NCBI RefSeq assembly: GCF_007655135.1
Contig: NC_045131.1
Span: 28,442,001 to 28,506,000 of the forward strand
DNA: 64,000 nt
Source of the DNA: Punica granatum
Lineage: Eukaryota; Streptophyta; Magnoliopsida; Myrtales; Lythraceae
Direction of reading: 5' to 3'
Positions within the stretch are counted from its first letter, which is position 1. Every line of letters starts with the position of its first letter. Of this stretch, positions 51,901 through 62,868 are shown in pieces. The notes under the pieces are model-generated. The model worked only from the letters and a program-made list of their open reading frames with translations. It did not search any database and was not told the DNA's origin. The translations under genes were made by a program, and so were the position numbers.

Positions 51901-53387
51901 GGACACTCACACGGTTAATTCATTCAACTTTAAACAACTTTGCACGAATTGGACATTAATCTGTAACTCGCATCGACGAATTACAAAACGGTGTTAATGC
52001 CCTTTTCAAAACCCTCATACTTTCAAATCCGTATTGTGTCGTTTCCCTTTTCTGAAAAAAAATTTTCAAATCAAGGGCAAGAACATCATTTTGTGATTTG
52101 GCGTCATCTTAGCATTGTTTAGGTGCTAGTCGGGTATTTTGTATCGAAAATACAATTACCTGACTAATCATTTTACTCGACTTAACCAAATACTAGAAAA
52201 TGATTAGGTGGAACTCTAGGTTCCAAATCTAGAATCAAAACACGAGTTGGGTTAATTCAGTGGTAATTCAGTGTCACAACACCGAATCACTGTAAAAGCA
52301 ATCCACACACATAAAATTTGATTACGGATATCTTGTTCGTCAGGTTCTCAAAAGCAATGCCGAATGCTAAATATTTTGAACATGATTGCTTGCTTAGGAT
52401 ATGGCATTTGCCTGCAAAAACACACTTGGATTAATAAACTTGTTAATCCACGTACATTCGGTGAATACAAACATATTGTCTGTTATTTACCTGTTGCTTG
52501 TTATCTTTCCGCACTTGTTTGCCATGCGGGTCGAGCCTGATCCCTAGGCCGAATAATATTAGGGTTCAACGCCCTAATCATCAATCACAGGGTTCAACGC
52601 CCTAATCAACACTCACAGGGTCCAACGCCCTATTCAGTGAGAGCGTGCATTGAATTTCAGTTTTTCGGTGTTTCCCTAAACTCACGGTGAGTTAGAGTGG
52701 AATAATAACCGAACGCGAGTCGACTGGAATTCAGCCATTTGTAATTTGTATTTATTGTTTTCGAGAGCATCGTAAGTACTTTTATTTTGTACATTCATTC
52801 TGTAAGAATTCCAGTCGGTAAGCGAACGGTCCGAGAGTCGAATTAATCGAATCGGTCCAATGCTTGCCCAAAGAAAAGTAAATCCAAGAACTCGCGGTTC
52901 TGGTTCACGCAGGGATTCAACCTTCATGGTTCGATGATCTGTAACGCAAGATTGTGAACCAACTCCCCGACATATGGGTTTACTTCTCTCTCGACTTCTC
53001 AACCGACATCGAATTTACGGTGTCAAAACGTGCGAGCCGAGTGCAACTTAATTCATGCGGTAAATAATAAAACATGCAAGCCTAGCAAACCAGAGTACCG
53101 AAAGGGCGTGCGGGATATAGGCCCGCACGTAACATGAACCCCCGAATCACGATTTTCCGATTCCGCATAGACCAATGCCTTAACAACAACTAGGTGTTCC
53201 ATACCCCTAGACCTCGGGTAACTTATCCGCCCTCGACCTTCGGGTTGTAAAATGATAAGTGGCGACTCCTTCTCTCACGCGTGTCCGTCACGCGTCCCCA
53301 TGGGAAGGTGGACACTTCCAAGCCACGCGATCCAAAAGCGCGCATGCGGACCCCGACGAGAGTCCACATTCGGGTCCGTACACTCTG
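48912..53387 (+). mobile_element. Solo LTR of an Ogre-related family, 4.47 kb
   Basis: LTR 48917-53382 starts TGTCAGCACCCCATTTGGGC and ends CCGTACA, flanked by CTCTG at 48912-48916 and 53383-53387. The first and last few hundred bases are recognisably homologous to the LTRs of the 18.8-kb element; the middle is diverged. It carries two hairpins (51186-51653), three copies of GGGT(T/C)CAACGCCCTA (52560-52640) and the compact hairpin (53107-53129). No internal region, so it arose by LTR-LTR recombination. Confidence 0.92.
51186..51653 (+). other. Two long hairpins in the solo Ogre-related LTR
   Basis: S1 51186-51337: ACTTGGATCGTAGTTAAGAA pairs with the right arm TCTTGACCCGATCCAAGT. S2 51500-51653: CATGGAAACCTCGTGGAACC pairs with GGTTCCATGAGGCTTCC, extended by outer stems (AGAAATGATTCAAAAC with GTTTTAAGTCCGTTCT) and an inner CCATGAGACCTC/GAGTCTCATGG stem. 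S2 corresponds in place and shape to H4 of the large element. Confidence 0.8.
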
Positions 53388-53930
53388 GAAAGCTTACAGT
53401 GTGGGCTATGTTTTAGAAACAAACGACATGTCAAAACATGAAGAAATCAGTTCAAAAATGCAGGTCGAAGTTGACGTTTCGTTATGATTTTCAAAATTTG
53501 GAATCGCGATAACTTTCAAACCGTATAACGAAAACTAATTATGTAAAAAGCCACACCATTCAAATGATTAGAGGAGCCTAACCATATCAATTTTTTGAAC
53601 TAATAACATCTTATCATCCAGCATTTTCCCCAACCTCAAATCATTCAAACCGACCTAAATTGTCCCCGAATTACATCAAGAACCATCTAACCAATCAACT
53701 CAGCACTTCAACATGATTTTCAGTCTTTAAAGCCAAGCAAAACATCTCCAAAACAATAGGGCCAACATCCCATACCAGTCTACGAGTTAACAGTCTAGAT
53801 TAGGGTAAGAAATGTCACCGATTCCTCTCTTTCGGGGAGGGCTCTGCTGCTAGTCGGAGGAAGAGCAGGGAGCTGAATTGGTCGATCATCGAACCAGAGA
53901 GCAAAGTCGAGCTCTTCCTTGCTATCTCAA

Positions 53931-53966
<36 letters not shown>
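53931..53966. repeat. (CT)n microsatellite
   Basis: About 17 CT units in the distal module of L8; more CT runs at 54070-54100. Confidence 0.95.
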
Positions 53967-53969
<3 letters not shown>

Positions 53970-54347
53970 TCCGTTTCTTCTTCATATTTTTTTCCATTGA
54001 AACAGAACAACACCGGAAAGAAAAAGAAAGCAGTCAATGGCAGTGGAAATGGGGGGAAGAATTTGGGGCCATCTCTCTGTCTCTCTCTGTCTCTCTCTCG
54101 ATCGTGTTCTGTTCTTCTTCCTGTGTCTTCCCCAACCCACGAATAGAACAAAGGAAAGGAAGAAACAAATGAAAACAAAGAAGAAAAGAAAGAGGGAAAT
54201 GGCGGTGGAATGGGTGAGGGGAAGAGAGCCCATTTAGGGCCCTTCTAACTTTTTTGTTTTTTTTTCAGCAACATATATATAAAAGCATATGTATTTATAT
54301 GTGTTTGTATGCATGTTTGGAAAATAAATGCCAGGTCTCACAATTCT

Positions 54348-54550
54348 TCCCCCTAATGGAATTAATTCTGATATTGGTTCATGAATATATGCATCCTGCA
54401 ATGTTTTTCCACCCAAAATCCATCAATTCACTTTGTTTTCTATTGTGCCAAAGATGAACACAAGAGTAACTGAATTCGGAAAATCTTCCATGACTATGAA
54501 TGTTCTCAAACCACACATATTATGTACGTAACAGTGGAAGCGTAATATTG
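54348..54550 (+). other. Conserved kinase spacer, unit C, left part
   Basis: Matches 1195-1260 (CCCCTAATGGAATTAATTCTG) and 40500-40665 (AAGATGAACACAAGAGTNACTG). It continues at 61503 after the chromovirus insertion. Confidence 0.8.
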
Positions 54551-55595
54551 TGATGCAATTCATGCCAAGAATGACGAGACCCAACAACTAAAGGAACCCA
54601 AGATCGTTCCACGATCAGATTTGATTGACAAACCCTTAACCCGTTGTTTATAACATAAACAAGAACCTTGGTATAGTTGACCTCAATCCGTTGTTTAGTG
54701 CGAAACAAGAACCTCAGTATATAGGAAGACGCCACAAACGGTGATGGAAAGCCGTTTGATAAGTCGATAAAGACGCCACAAACGGTGGTGGAAAGCCATT
54801 TGATAAGTCGATGATGAACGCCATGGAAATTTCTGATAAGTTCGAATTAGTTTTTCAAGAACCAAAGAGAATACTCTCACAATTTTCTGAATGTTCCTTG
54901 TTATTAAAAATTCACTTAGATGAATATATATAGACATAAACTAATCCTAATCTTACCATATCTCCTCCTATAGATAAGGAAAATAAAACCTAAAATGTCG
55001 ATAGAGATATGACATAATCTATAAAAATATGAAATCTAATGGCTTGTTTAGTTTCATACTAAGATTTTAAATTCAAATTTTGATTTTGAAAAAGAATGGT
55101 ATAAATGGGATCCACCATTTGACTTTGTATAAATTATTTTATTTTGTTGTGGAAAAAAGTGGTATAAATGGGACTCACTCTTTGACTTTGTATGAGTTAT
55201 TTTGTTTTGTAGCGGGTAGAATTAAGTTAGAATTGTGATTCTAAAATAACAATTGCAAACCAAACACTACATAAATATCCCGAGAAAATCTCCATGAGAT
55301 TTAAACTTTAAACAAATCTGATGATATCTTATGTTGATCATCAAATATTCTAGAAGCTTCCTCAAACACTTGCTGAATTTAGCCTTGTTCGGAATCTTCT
55401 ATAACTTGAATCATGTTAATGGATCTTTGTTGATCACGTGGTTCATGTCCAATGGGCCTCCACAAATTTGCTTGAGCCCAAACCTCTTGAATCAGGCCGT
55501 TGAGTTCATCTTGAAACTTCTTTGCTCGTGCCCGCGTAATCAATCCAATTGGAACTTGAACTGGATCCCTTGAAGTCGTGCTACGATTTGCATCA
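54551..55595 (-). repeat. 3' LTR of the chromovirus
   Basis: 1045 bp including a 232-bp MITE and its 3-bp duplication; the rest aligns to 60740-61502. Its right part (55379-55595) encodes the pol C-terminus. Confidence 0.92.
55037..55274. mobile_element. Tourist-like (PIF/Harbinger type) MITE
   Basis: 232 bp (55040-55271) flanked by TAA (55037-55039, 55272-55274). It is absent from the other LTR, which reads GAAATCTAAATATCCC without interruption. Imperfect terminal inverted repeats TGGCTTGTTTAGTTT and TGTAGTGTTTGGTTT, AT-rich, non-coding. An internal near-repeat (GGTATAAATGGGA-CCAC/CACT...TTTGACTTTGTAT) occurs twice. Confidence 0.88.
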
Positions 55596-58524
55596 TTCCC
55601 CTCCTCTTGAAAAGGATTTGCCCTCAAATCGTCACCTACATCAAAAGGAAGCAAATCAGCAACATTAAAAGTAGCTCTTACATTGTACTCACAAGATAAG
55701 TCTAGTTTGTAAGCATTGTCATTGATGCGCTCTAGGACTTGGAAAGGACCATCCCCTCTCGGAAGTAATTTGGAACGTCTTTGCGCCGTAAATCTCTCTT
55801 TCCTCATATGCAACCAAACCCAATCTCCAGGTTCGAAAATCAGCTTATGACGCCCCTTGTTGGCATGTTTTGCGTACTGCTCCGTTCTTCGCTCAATATT
55901 GAGTCTTGTTTTCTCATGAATTTGCTTGACAAATTCAGCTTTCTTTTTGCCATCTAAATTAACATGCTCAGTCAAAGGTAAAGGAGATAAATCCAATGGA
56001 GTTAAATGATTAAATCCATGAACAATTTCAAATTATGAAAATTTAGTAGCAAAATGAACAGATCTGTTATAAACAAACTCAACATGTGGTAAACACTCTT
56101 CCCATGTTTTGATGTTCTTTTTAATGATTGCCTTCAATAAAGTATACAAAGACCTATTTACTACTTTAGTTTGACCATCAGTTTGTGGGTGACAAGTAGT
56201 AGAAAACAATAGCTTAGTACCTAACTTACACCACAAAGTCTTCCAAAAATAACTCAAGAACTTAACATCCCTATCCGAAACAATTGTTCTAGGCATGCCA
56301 TGTAATCTTACAATCTCCCTAAAGAACAAATCAACAATATGCGAAACATCATCAGTTTTGTGACATGGAATAAAGTGCGCCATATTAGAAAATCTATCCA
56401 CAACAACAAAAATTGAATCTCTCCCATGTTTAGTTCTAGGTAATCCTAACACAAAGTCCATTGAAATATCAATCCAAGGCTCACTAGGAATAGGTAAAGG
56501 AGAATACAAACCGTTAGGCTGCACTCTGGATTTAGCTTGCCTACATGTGATGCATCTACCACAAATTCTCTCAACATCTCTTTCATATGTGGCCAATAGA
56601 AGTGTTCTTGCAAAATAGCTAAAGTCTTCGCAACTCCAAAATGTCTCATTAATCGCCCACTATGAGATTCCTGCACTAATAACTCCCTCAAGGAACAATT
56701 AGGCACGCATAACTTATTCTCTCGAAACAGGAACCCATCATGCCCAAAGAACTTACTACAAGGGGTTTTCTCACAAGCCCGATATTCCTCACAAAATTCA
56801 TGGTTATCAACATATAAATTTTTAATGTGCTCAAAACCAAGTAATTTTGCATCAAGTGTAGAGAGTAAGGCATACCTGCGAGAAAGTGCATTGGCGACTA
56901 CATTCTCCTTACCTTGCTTATACCGAATGACGTATGGAAACGTTTCAATGAACTCCACCCATCGGGCATGTCTTTTGTTTAGCTTGTGTTGGCCCTTCAA
57001 GTGTTTCAAGAACTCATGATCGGTGTGAACCACAAATTCCTTAGGACATAAGTAGTGCTGCCACGTTTCTAACACTCGAACCAATGAATACAACTCTTTA
57101 TCATAAGTTGGATAGTTTAAGGCTGCCCCGCTTAGTTTTTCACTGAAGTAAGCAATTGGTCGTCCTTCCTACATGAAAACTGCACCTATACCAACATCTG
57201 AAGCATCACATTCAATCTCAAAAGTTTTAGAAAAGTTAGGTAAAGATAATAAAGGAGTGTTGGTCAGCTTCTCTTTGATTAGCTGAAATGCCTTCTCTTG
57301 TTCTCCTCCCCATCTAAATCCAATGTTTTTCTTTATTACTTTAGTAAGTGGTGCTGCTATGCTACTAAAGTTCTTCACGAACCGTCGGTAGAAACTAGCA
57401 AGTCCATGAAAACTATGAACATTACTTATACTTGTGGGACTGGGCCACTCTAGGAGTGCACGTACCTTCTCTTCATCAACCTGTATACCTTGTGCACGGA
57501 CAACAAATCCCAAAAATACAAGCTGATTGGCGCAAAAAGTACACTTCTTCAAATTAGCAAATAACTTTTCCTTCCTAAGCACATCTAAAACAGATTTCAA
57601 ATGTACATTATGATCATCTAAGTTTTGGCTATAAACGAGTATATCATCAAAGTAGACAATAACAAATCTACCTATAAATGCACGCAAAACATGATTCATA
57701 AGTCGCATAAAAGTGCTTGGAGCATTAGTCTAACCAAAAGGCATAACTAACCATTCATACTAATCGTATTTTGTTTTAAATGCAGTTTTTCATTCATCTC
57801 CTTCTTTCATTCTAATTTGATGATAACCACTTTTTAAATCAATTTTAGAAAATACACAAGAACCATGCAGCTCATCTAACATATCATCTAAGCGAGGAAT
57901 AGGATGATGATACTTTACCATTATGTTGTTGATTGCTCGGCAATCAACGCACATTCTCCACGTCTCATCCTTCTTAGGTACAAGTATAACCGGAACGGCT
58001 CATGGACTCATGCTCTCCCTCATGTACCTTTTCTCCAACAACTCACTTACCTGCCGTTGAAGCTCCTTTGTCTCCTCAGGATTGCTCCTACAGGCTGGTC
58101 GGTTTGGAATTGTCGAACCGAGAACAAAATCAATTTGATGTTCAATCCCTCGGATTGGAGGTAACCCATGTGGTGTTTCCTCGGGAAAGACATCCTCGTA
58201 CTTCTATAAAAGAGAAACAACAGAACTAGGCAGAACGATATCAAGTTCGTTAGTGTTGAAAAATGCCTCTTTGTACAAAATTACAATAATCGGCTGATAT
58301 GAAAACATTGCTCGCTTAATTTCACTCATTTTTGCATAGAAATTCTTTTGTTTTCTCTCTGATTTTCTCTCAATAGTCGAATTTTGATTTTATTTTTCTC
58401 TCTCATTTTTCTCGGCCTCTCTATGATTTTCACTCATTTTCTTCTATTCACTCTATTTCTTTTGATCGCTCTCTTTCTTTTGATCACTCTCTTTTTGCAA
58501 TCTCACTTGATCCTCATATACTTG
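55379..58524 (-). pseudogene. Pol of the chromovirus: RT, RNase H, integrase, broken
   Basis: Reverse transcriptase runs from about 58000 ([20 protein letters not shown]) to the catalytic VIVYFDDIL near 57650. Stops lie near 57790, 57760 and 57730, and one at 57169-57171, where relatives have Gln, precedes RNase H ([21 protein letters not shown]). A frame change near 56580 leads into integrase (zinc region [12 protein letters not shown]; core [31 protein letters not shown]) and a further stop is at 56033. The C-terminal part (GDWVWLHMRKERF, LLPRGDGPFQVL) continues to 55379 inside the 3' LTR. The segment 58000-58524 before RT is badly decayed. Not functional. Confidence 0.88.
55596..55615 (-). 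other. Polypurine tract of the chromovirus
   Basis: The minus strand reads AAGAGGAGGGGAA immediately before the LTR start TGATGCAAATCG. Confidence 0.85.
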
Positions 58525-60138
58525 CTACCGTGTCAATGGTACAAGAGTGATCGATCGTTGATTAAGTACAAATGAATATTTGTTCGTAAAGCCATCATGC
58601 TTCACATGTCTATCAAACTGCCATGGACACCCTAGTAACAAGTGTCCTGCTTGCATCGATACTACATCACACAACACTTCATCTTCATATTTACCGATTC
58701 GAAATGCAACTAACACCTGCTTGTTCACCCTTATCTCACTCCTATCATTCAACCATTGCAGCTTGTACGGCCTAGGGTGCTTCAACATAAGCAGTCCCAA
58801 TTTTTCCACCATTGTTATGCTTGCGACATTAGTACAACTACCACCTTCAATAATCACACTACATACCTTCTCTTTGATGTAGCACCTAGTGTGAAAGATG
58901 TTCTCCCGCTGCACTTCTTTAACTCCTTTTGTTTGCAAGCTCAATGCTCTCCTTGCCACCAATGTCAATGCATCTAGAGCTAAATATTCCTCCTCGGGAA
59001 CGTCCTCCAATGGGGGCATGTCATCGGTGTCGGAATCTTCAGTGTCGGTCACAATGTCACCATTGTCTCGTATCACCATGACCCGCTTGTTCGGACATTG
59101 ACTTGCTATGTGTCCACTGCCTTGGCATATAAAACACTTAATGTCACAATTCCTTGAGGTAGAAATGTCGGTTTTACCTTGAGGAACGTGGCTGGTTGCA
59201 TATTGCTTTTGCTCAGTTTTCGACTTCGACGTGGATTGCTTCTCATCTTTCTTCCAAGTGGATGTGCTTGGACTTTGGCTTGCACGTGTATTGCCTCTCC
59301 TCTTGAACTGGTTCTCAATCTTGATGGCCATGTGCACCATATCCTCTAACTCCACATAATGTTGTAATTCCACGGCATTTTGAATTTTCCAGTTCAATCC
59401 AGCCAAAAATCTTGCCATAGTAGCCTCCCGATCCTCCTTTACATTTGCTCTAATCATGGCCACTTCCATATCCTTAAAATATTCCTCTACACTTCGGTTA
59501 CCTTGCTTAAGACTTTGTAACTTATTATACAGCTCCCGGTAGTAATAATTAGGAACAAATCGCTTCCTCATCACCCTTTTCATTTCCTCCCACGTATCTT
59601 TAGGTGGCTCTCTATTTCTTCGCCTATTTATCACCAATTGATCCCACCAGACAATTGCATAATCCGAGAATTCAATTGCTGCCAATTTGACTTTCTTCAG
59701 CTCGGAATAACTATAACAATCAAATACAAACTCCATCTTTTTCTCCCACTCAAGGTATGCTTCGGGATCACTCTTTCCTTGGAACGATGGCATTTTCATC
59801 TTAATACTAGCCAAGTTATTGTCTTTCCGATTCCTAGCTTCTCTAAACCGCCCTTCATTTCTCCTATTACTAACAACCGAATCTCGATCATCTTCTTCAT
59901 CAAAACCAGCCCCATAATTCACTTCCCTCGATTGAACTCTTTCCCTCCTACGTGCATTAGGAGCGTTTCGTGGCTGCTCCACACGTTTATTCTCCATCAG
60001 ATCTATCCGTTCATGAACCTGCTCAAACTCCAACCTCATCACACGCCTCATCTCATTCATCATGGCCCCCATAAGTATTTTCGAATCAGTCAATTCCGTA
60101 GCTCCTTCGGGAATACTCTTAGAACTGTTGTGAGACAT
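58525..60138 (-). CDS. Gag-protease of the chromovirus, open reading frame
   Basis: 537 residues from ATG 60138. Retrotransposon gag domain at about 120-290 (DPEAYLEWEKKMEFVFDCYS, WEEMKRVMRKRFVPNYYYRE), zinc knuckle CFICQGSGHIASQC at about 333-346 (C-x2-C-x4-H-x4-C), then the protease segment near residues 425-530. Its active-site region reads VIIEGGSCTNVAS, where relatives have D-G-G-S, so the catalytic Asp seems changed to Glu (codon at 58846-58848). TAG at 58525 interrupts what was one gag-pol frame (QVYEDQ follows). It could still make Gag particles but probably no active protease. Confidence 0.88.
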   Translation of the reverse strand: MSHNSSKSIPEGATELTDSKILMGAMMNEMRRVMRLEFEQVHERIDLMENKRVEQPRNAPNARRRERVQSREVNYGAGFDEEDDRDSVVSNRRNEGRFREARNRKDNNLASIKMKMPSFQGKSDPEAYLEWEKKMEFVFDCYSYSELKKVKLAAIEFSDYAIVWWDQLVINRRRNREPPKDTWEEMKRVMRKRFVPNYYYRELYNKLQSLKQGNRSVEEYFKDMEVAMIRANVKEDREATMARFLAGLNWKIQNAVELQHYVELEDMVHMAIKIENQFKRRGNTRASQSPSTSTWKKDEKQSTSKSKTEQKQYATSHVPQGKTDISTSRNCDIKCFICQGSGHIASQCPNKRVMVIRDNGDIVTDTEDSDTDDMPPLEDVPEEEYLALDALTLVARRALSLQTKGVKEVQRENIFHTRCYIKEKVCSVIIEGGSCTNVASITMVEKLGLLMLKHPRPYKLQWLNDRSEIRVNKQVLVAFRIGKYEDEVLCDVVSMQAGHLLLGCPWQFDRHVKHDGFTNKYSFVLNQRSITLVPLTR

Positions 60139-60739
60139 GATTGCTACAAAATAAAGTTAGAAAGAAAGGACCTCACAATTCTCAACCTTACGTGTTTACA
60201 CTCAAGAATGTGAATCACTCTACACTCATGTTTTCACTCAAACAAACGTGGCTTTTAACCCTCTAATGTTCTCACCACTCCTACCTTTTTTCACTCGATA
60301 ATTCTCTTTCAGATCTCTTGAAACTAAACGAACAATTCTCCAAAATTTCCAGCAGCAATTCACCAAGAACTTACCAAGGAAAATTAATCGTCAAAAGAAA
60401 TTTAAGGAAGAAAGGAAACAAGAGAGAAGGCAACTACTATGAAGGATTAAATAAACCATAATGTTTTACGAAATTCTAGGAACAGAATCAATGTTGATCA
60501 CGAAGAAAGGGAAATAATAACTTTAGAATGGTCTGATGTAAAGAATTTGGATCAAATTGACGACTACAGCAGCTTCTTTCTTTTCTTTCGTTCTTTTGTT
60601 TTGTTTTTTTTTCAGCTCTTTTCTTTTTGGCTGAATTTTTTTTTTGCTGCCAACAATCCACAAAGGACAAACTTGACGAAATGAAGCTCAGCAAATTGAA
60701 ATAAAAACCTGATTTGGAGCCTGATGCTCTGATATCAAA
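60139..60739 (-). other. Leader of the chromovirus with primer-binding site
   Basis: About 600 bp between the 5' LTR and gag, no conserved protein. At 60725-60736 the minus strand reads TGATATCAGAGC, one mismatch from the initiator Met tRNA primer site TGGTATCAGAGC, three bases inside the LTR. Confidence 0.8.
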
Positions 60740-61502
60740 AGATGCGATTTCCGCCAAGAATGACGAGACCCGACAACTAAAGGAACCCAAGATCGTTTCA
60801 CGATCAGATTTGATTGACAAATCCTCAACCCGTTGTTTATTGCGAAACAAGAACCTCGGTATATAGGAAGACACCACAAACGGTGATGGAAAGCCATTTG
60901 ATAAATTGATGAAGACGCCACAAACGGTGGTGGAAAGCCATTTGATAAGTCGATGATGAACGCCACAGAAATTTTTGATAAGTTCGAATTAGTTCTTCAA
61001 GAACCAAAGAGAATACTCTCACAATTTTCTAAATGTTCCTTCTTATTAAAAATTCACTAAGATGAATATATATAGACATAAACTAATTCTAATCTGGCCA
61101 TATCTCCTCCTATAAATAAGGAAAATAAAACCTAAAATATCGATAGAGATATGACATAATCTATAAAGATATGAAATCTAAATATCCCGAGAATATCTCC
61201 ATGAGATTTAAACTTTAAACAAATCTGATGATATCTTATCTTGATCATCAAATATTCTAGAAGCTTCCTCAAACACTTGCTGAGTTTAGCTTTGCCCGGA
61301 ATCTTCTATAACTTGAATCATGTTAATGGATCTTTGTTGATCACGTGGTTCATGTCCATTGAGCCTCCACAAATTTGCTTGAGCCCAAACCTCTTGAATC
61401 AGGCTGTTGAGTTCATCTTGAAACTTCTTTGCTCATGCCCGCGTAATCGGTCCAATTGGAACTTGAACTGGATCCCTTGAAGTCGTGCTACGATTTGCAT
61501 CA
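60740..61502 (-). repeat. 5' LTR of the chromovirus, 763 bp
   Basis: Aligns to the 3' LTR without the MITE. The outer base T of TGATGC is changed to A at 60740. It contains the duplicated pol-tail sequence (about 61290-61502), which is non-coding here. Confidence 0.92.
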
Positions 61503-61507
61503 TATTG

Positions 61508-62868
61508 TGAACCCCTGTTCCTGGGTGCCAAACGATTATCTGCTTTGCCAAATTTGTTGCCCTAATTGTCGTATGTCACCTTCAAACAACTTAACATTTG
61601 ACTTGTCAACGAATAGATATTAATTATGTGTTTACCTGGACTTAAAATTTTAGCACTTAAAAATTAAGTGCGGAAATTTTAAGCACTTAATTGATGTTTA
61701 ATGGAATAAATCAATCTTGTTTGATTGTAAAATAGTGAACTACTTTCAAATTATTTTATATTATATGTCATTAATGCCCCATAACTTTTGCATTCCAACT
61801 TTTGACCCCAAATATATAAATTATATATATATATATATATAAATGAGAAAGTACAAAAAAAGAGAACCGATTTGAAACGGAGGAGGAGGGGCCTCTAGTA
61901 GCGCCGTCGCCAGCCAACACCTCCATAGAGGAGGTTGCCAATTGGGCCGCCGGGGAGGGGGGTGGGTGGGGGAAGAGATCGGAGCTCTGGTAGCGGTTAG
62001 AGACGGCGCTACCAGCCCCCAAATCCCATCAACAGCCACTTCCCAAAACTCAATCCCATCAATCCCGGCATCGCTGTAAATATGAGAAAATGTTGCCCCA
62101 ACTGAGCGAATAAACCATTAAGTGCTTAATCATTAAGTAGGTCTCCACCTACTTATTGGTCATTTAGTACCTTTTTTGTTAAGTTTAACAAATCAAGTCT
62201 TTGTTTTTTTTTGTGTTTACCAAAGACGTTTAATCTCATTAAGAGTTGAATAGTTAATTTCAGCATTTTTTCGTGTTATCAAACTCATGCTAAGTTATAA
62301 TTTCGCCACTTTCCCTCTCTCTTTCTTTTCCATCTGACTATTGACTTGTCTTGCCGTTGCCGTGTACAGTTGATCGAAAGACTCTATTTTCTCTGGCAAA
62401 GTCATGAGCTTCGAAACGAATCACCACCACAAAAGACAAATATTTGCTATTAATGTCGATGAACTTTGGTGAGCGAGATATAACATGAACACCAATCATA
62501 ACGCATTAGATTGGCCAAGAAATTAATTCTGAGGCAAAACAGTTGAGTAAACAATTCTGTTGACCGGAGCATGCCTTGCATACGTTGATGCGTTGACGTC
62601 AACCTCTTATCTTTAATACAAAAGCACAGGCGGCTCTATTCAAAAGGGATTCAACATAGTCCACGCATTTTTCCCTGTATTGAAGGGAAACAGAGAGGAC
62701 AATATAGAATTTTCTACATGGTCCCATCCATTTGCTTAATCCATCAATTTCCCTCCAACACAAACATCCGACCGCAAGAGCATGTACAATGGCCAGTTCC
62801 AATTTCCAAATTCGGGACCCAAATGATTCTCCACTCCAGTTGGTCCCTCATGATTTTCATGCGGGAAC
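61508..62868 (+). promoter_or_regulatory. Conserved kinase spacer, unit C: upstream region of a further kinase gene
   Basis: Blocks match the region upstream of gene B: GCCAAATTTGTTGC, 'CACCACAAAAGACAAATATTTGC', TCTTTAATACAAAA, CATAGTCCACGCATTTTTCC, TATAGAATTTTCTAC and the 'CCGCAAGAGCATG' block. Relative to gene B the spacer has an insertion of about 670 bp (61623-62300). It ends at an Ogre-type LTR inserted where gene B is still about 200 bp from its start codon. Confidence 0.65.
61623..62300. mobile_element. Unclassified insertion in the unit C spacer
   Basis: Absent from the paralogous spacer of gene B. It has AT-rich flanks with repeated AAGTGCTTAA-like motifs (TTAGCACTTAAAAATTAAGT at the left, CATTAAGTGCTTAATCATTA at the right) and a GC-rich core in which GTAGCGCCGTC (about 61898) and GACGGCGCTAC (about 62005) form an inverted repeat. 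It may be a non-autonomous DNA transposon that captured GC-rich host sequence. Ends and duplication are not clear. Confidence 0.4.

Larger units (their letters stand above)
46228..54347 (-). mobile_element. Family-L solo LTR L8 with nested Ogre-type solo LTR
   Basis: Outer LTR 46233-54342 starts TATCACGACCC (TG to TA) and ends GGTCTCACA, flanked by ATTCT at 46228-46232 and 54343-54347, a perfect 5-bp duplication. Removing it restores the spacer: unit A reads 'CCCTTTCC-TTTTTCCCCTAATGG' at the corresponding place. Without the nested LTR (48917-53382) it is about 3.6 kb. It has no internal region, so it is a solo LTR. It contains the longest minisatellite of the window (47205-47775). Frames inside are repeat-derived. 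Confidence 0.92.
54551..61502 (-). mobile_element. Ty3-gypsy chromovirus, probably CRM-like, with target-site duplication
   Basis: LTRs 54551-55595 (3' LTR, with an inserted MITE) and 60740-61502 (5' LTR), ends TGATGC...GCATCA, flanked by TATTG at 54546-54550 and 61503-61507. Gag-pro is open but pol is broken by stops and a frame change. Pol runs about 215 bp into the 3' LTR, an arrangement I know from CRM-clade elements; the clade call is an inference. The paralogous spacer at 40655-40690 is the empty site. Confidence 0.9.

Noticed and set aside
61241..61502. A second, truncated chromovirus joined in tandem (pol tail next to an LTR)
   Set aside because: The pol-tail sequence is part of the LTR itself: LTR ends TGATGC...GCATCA and the TATTG duplication enclose it on both sides.
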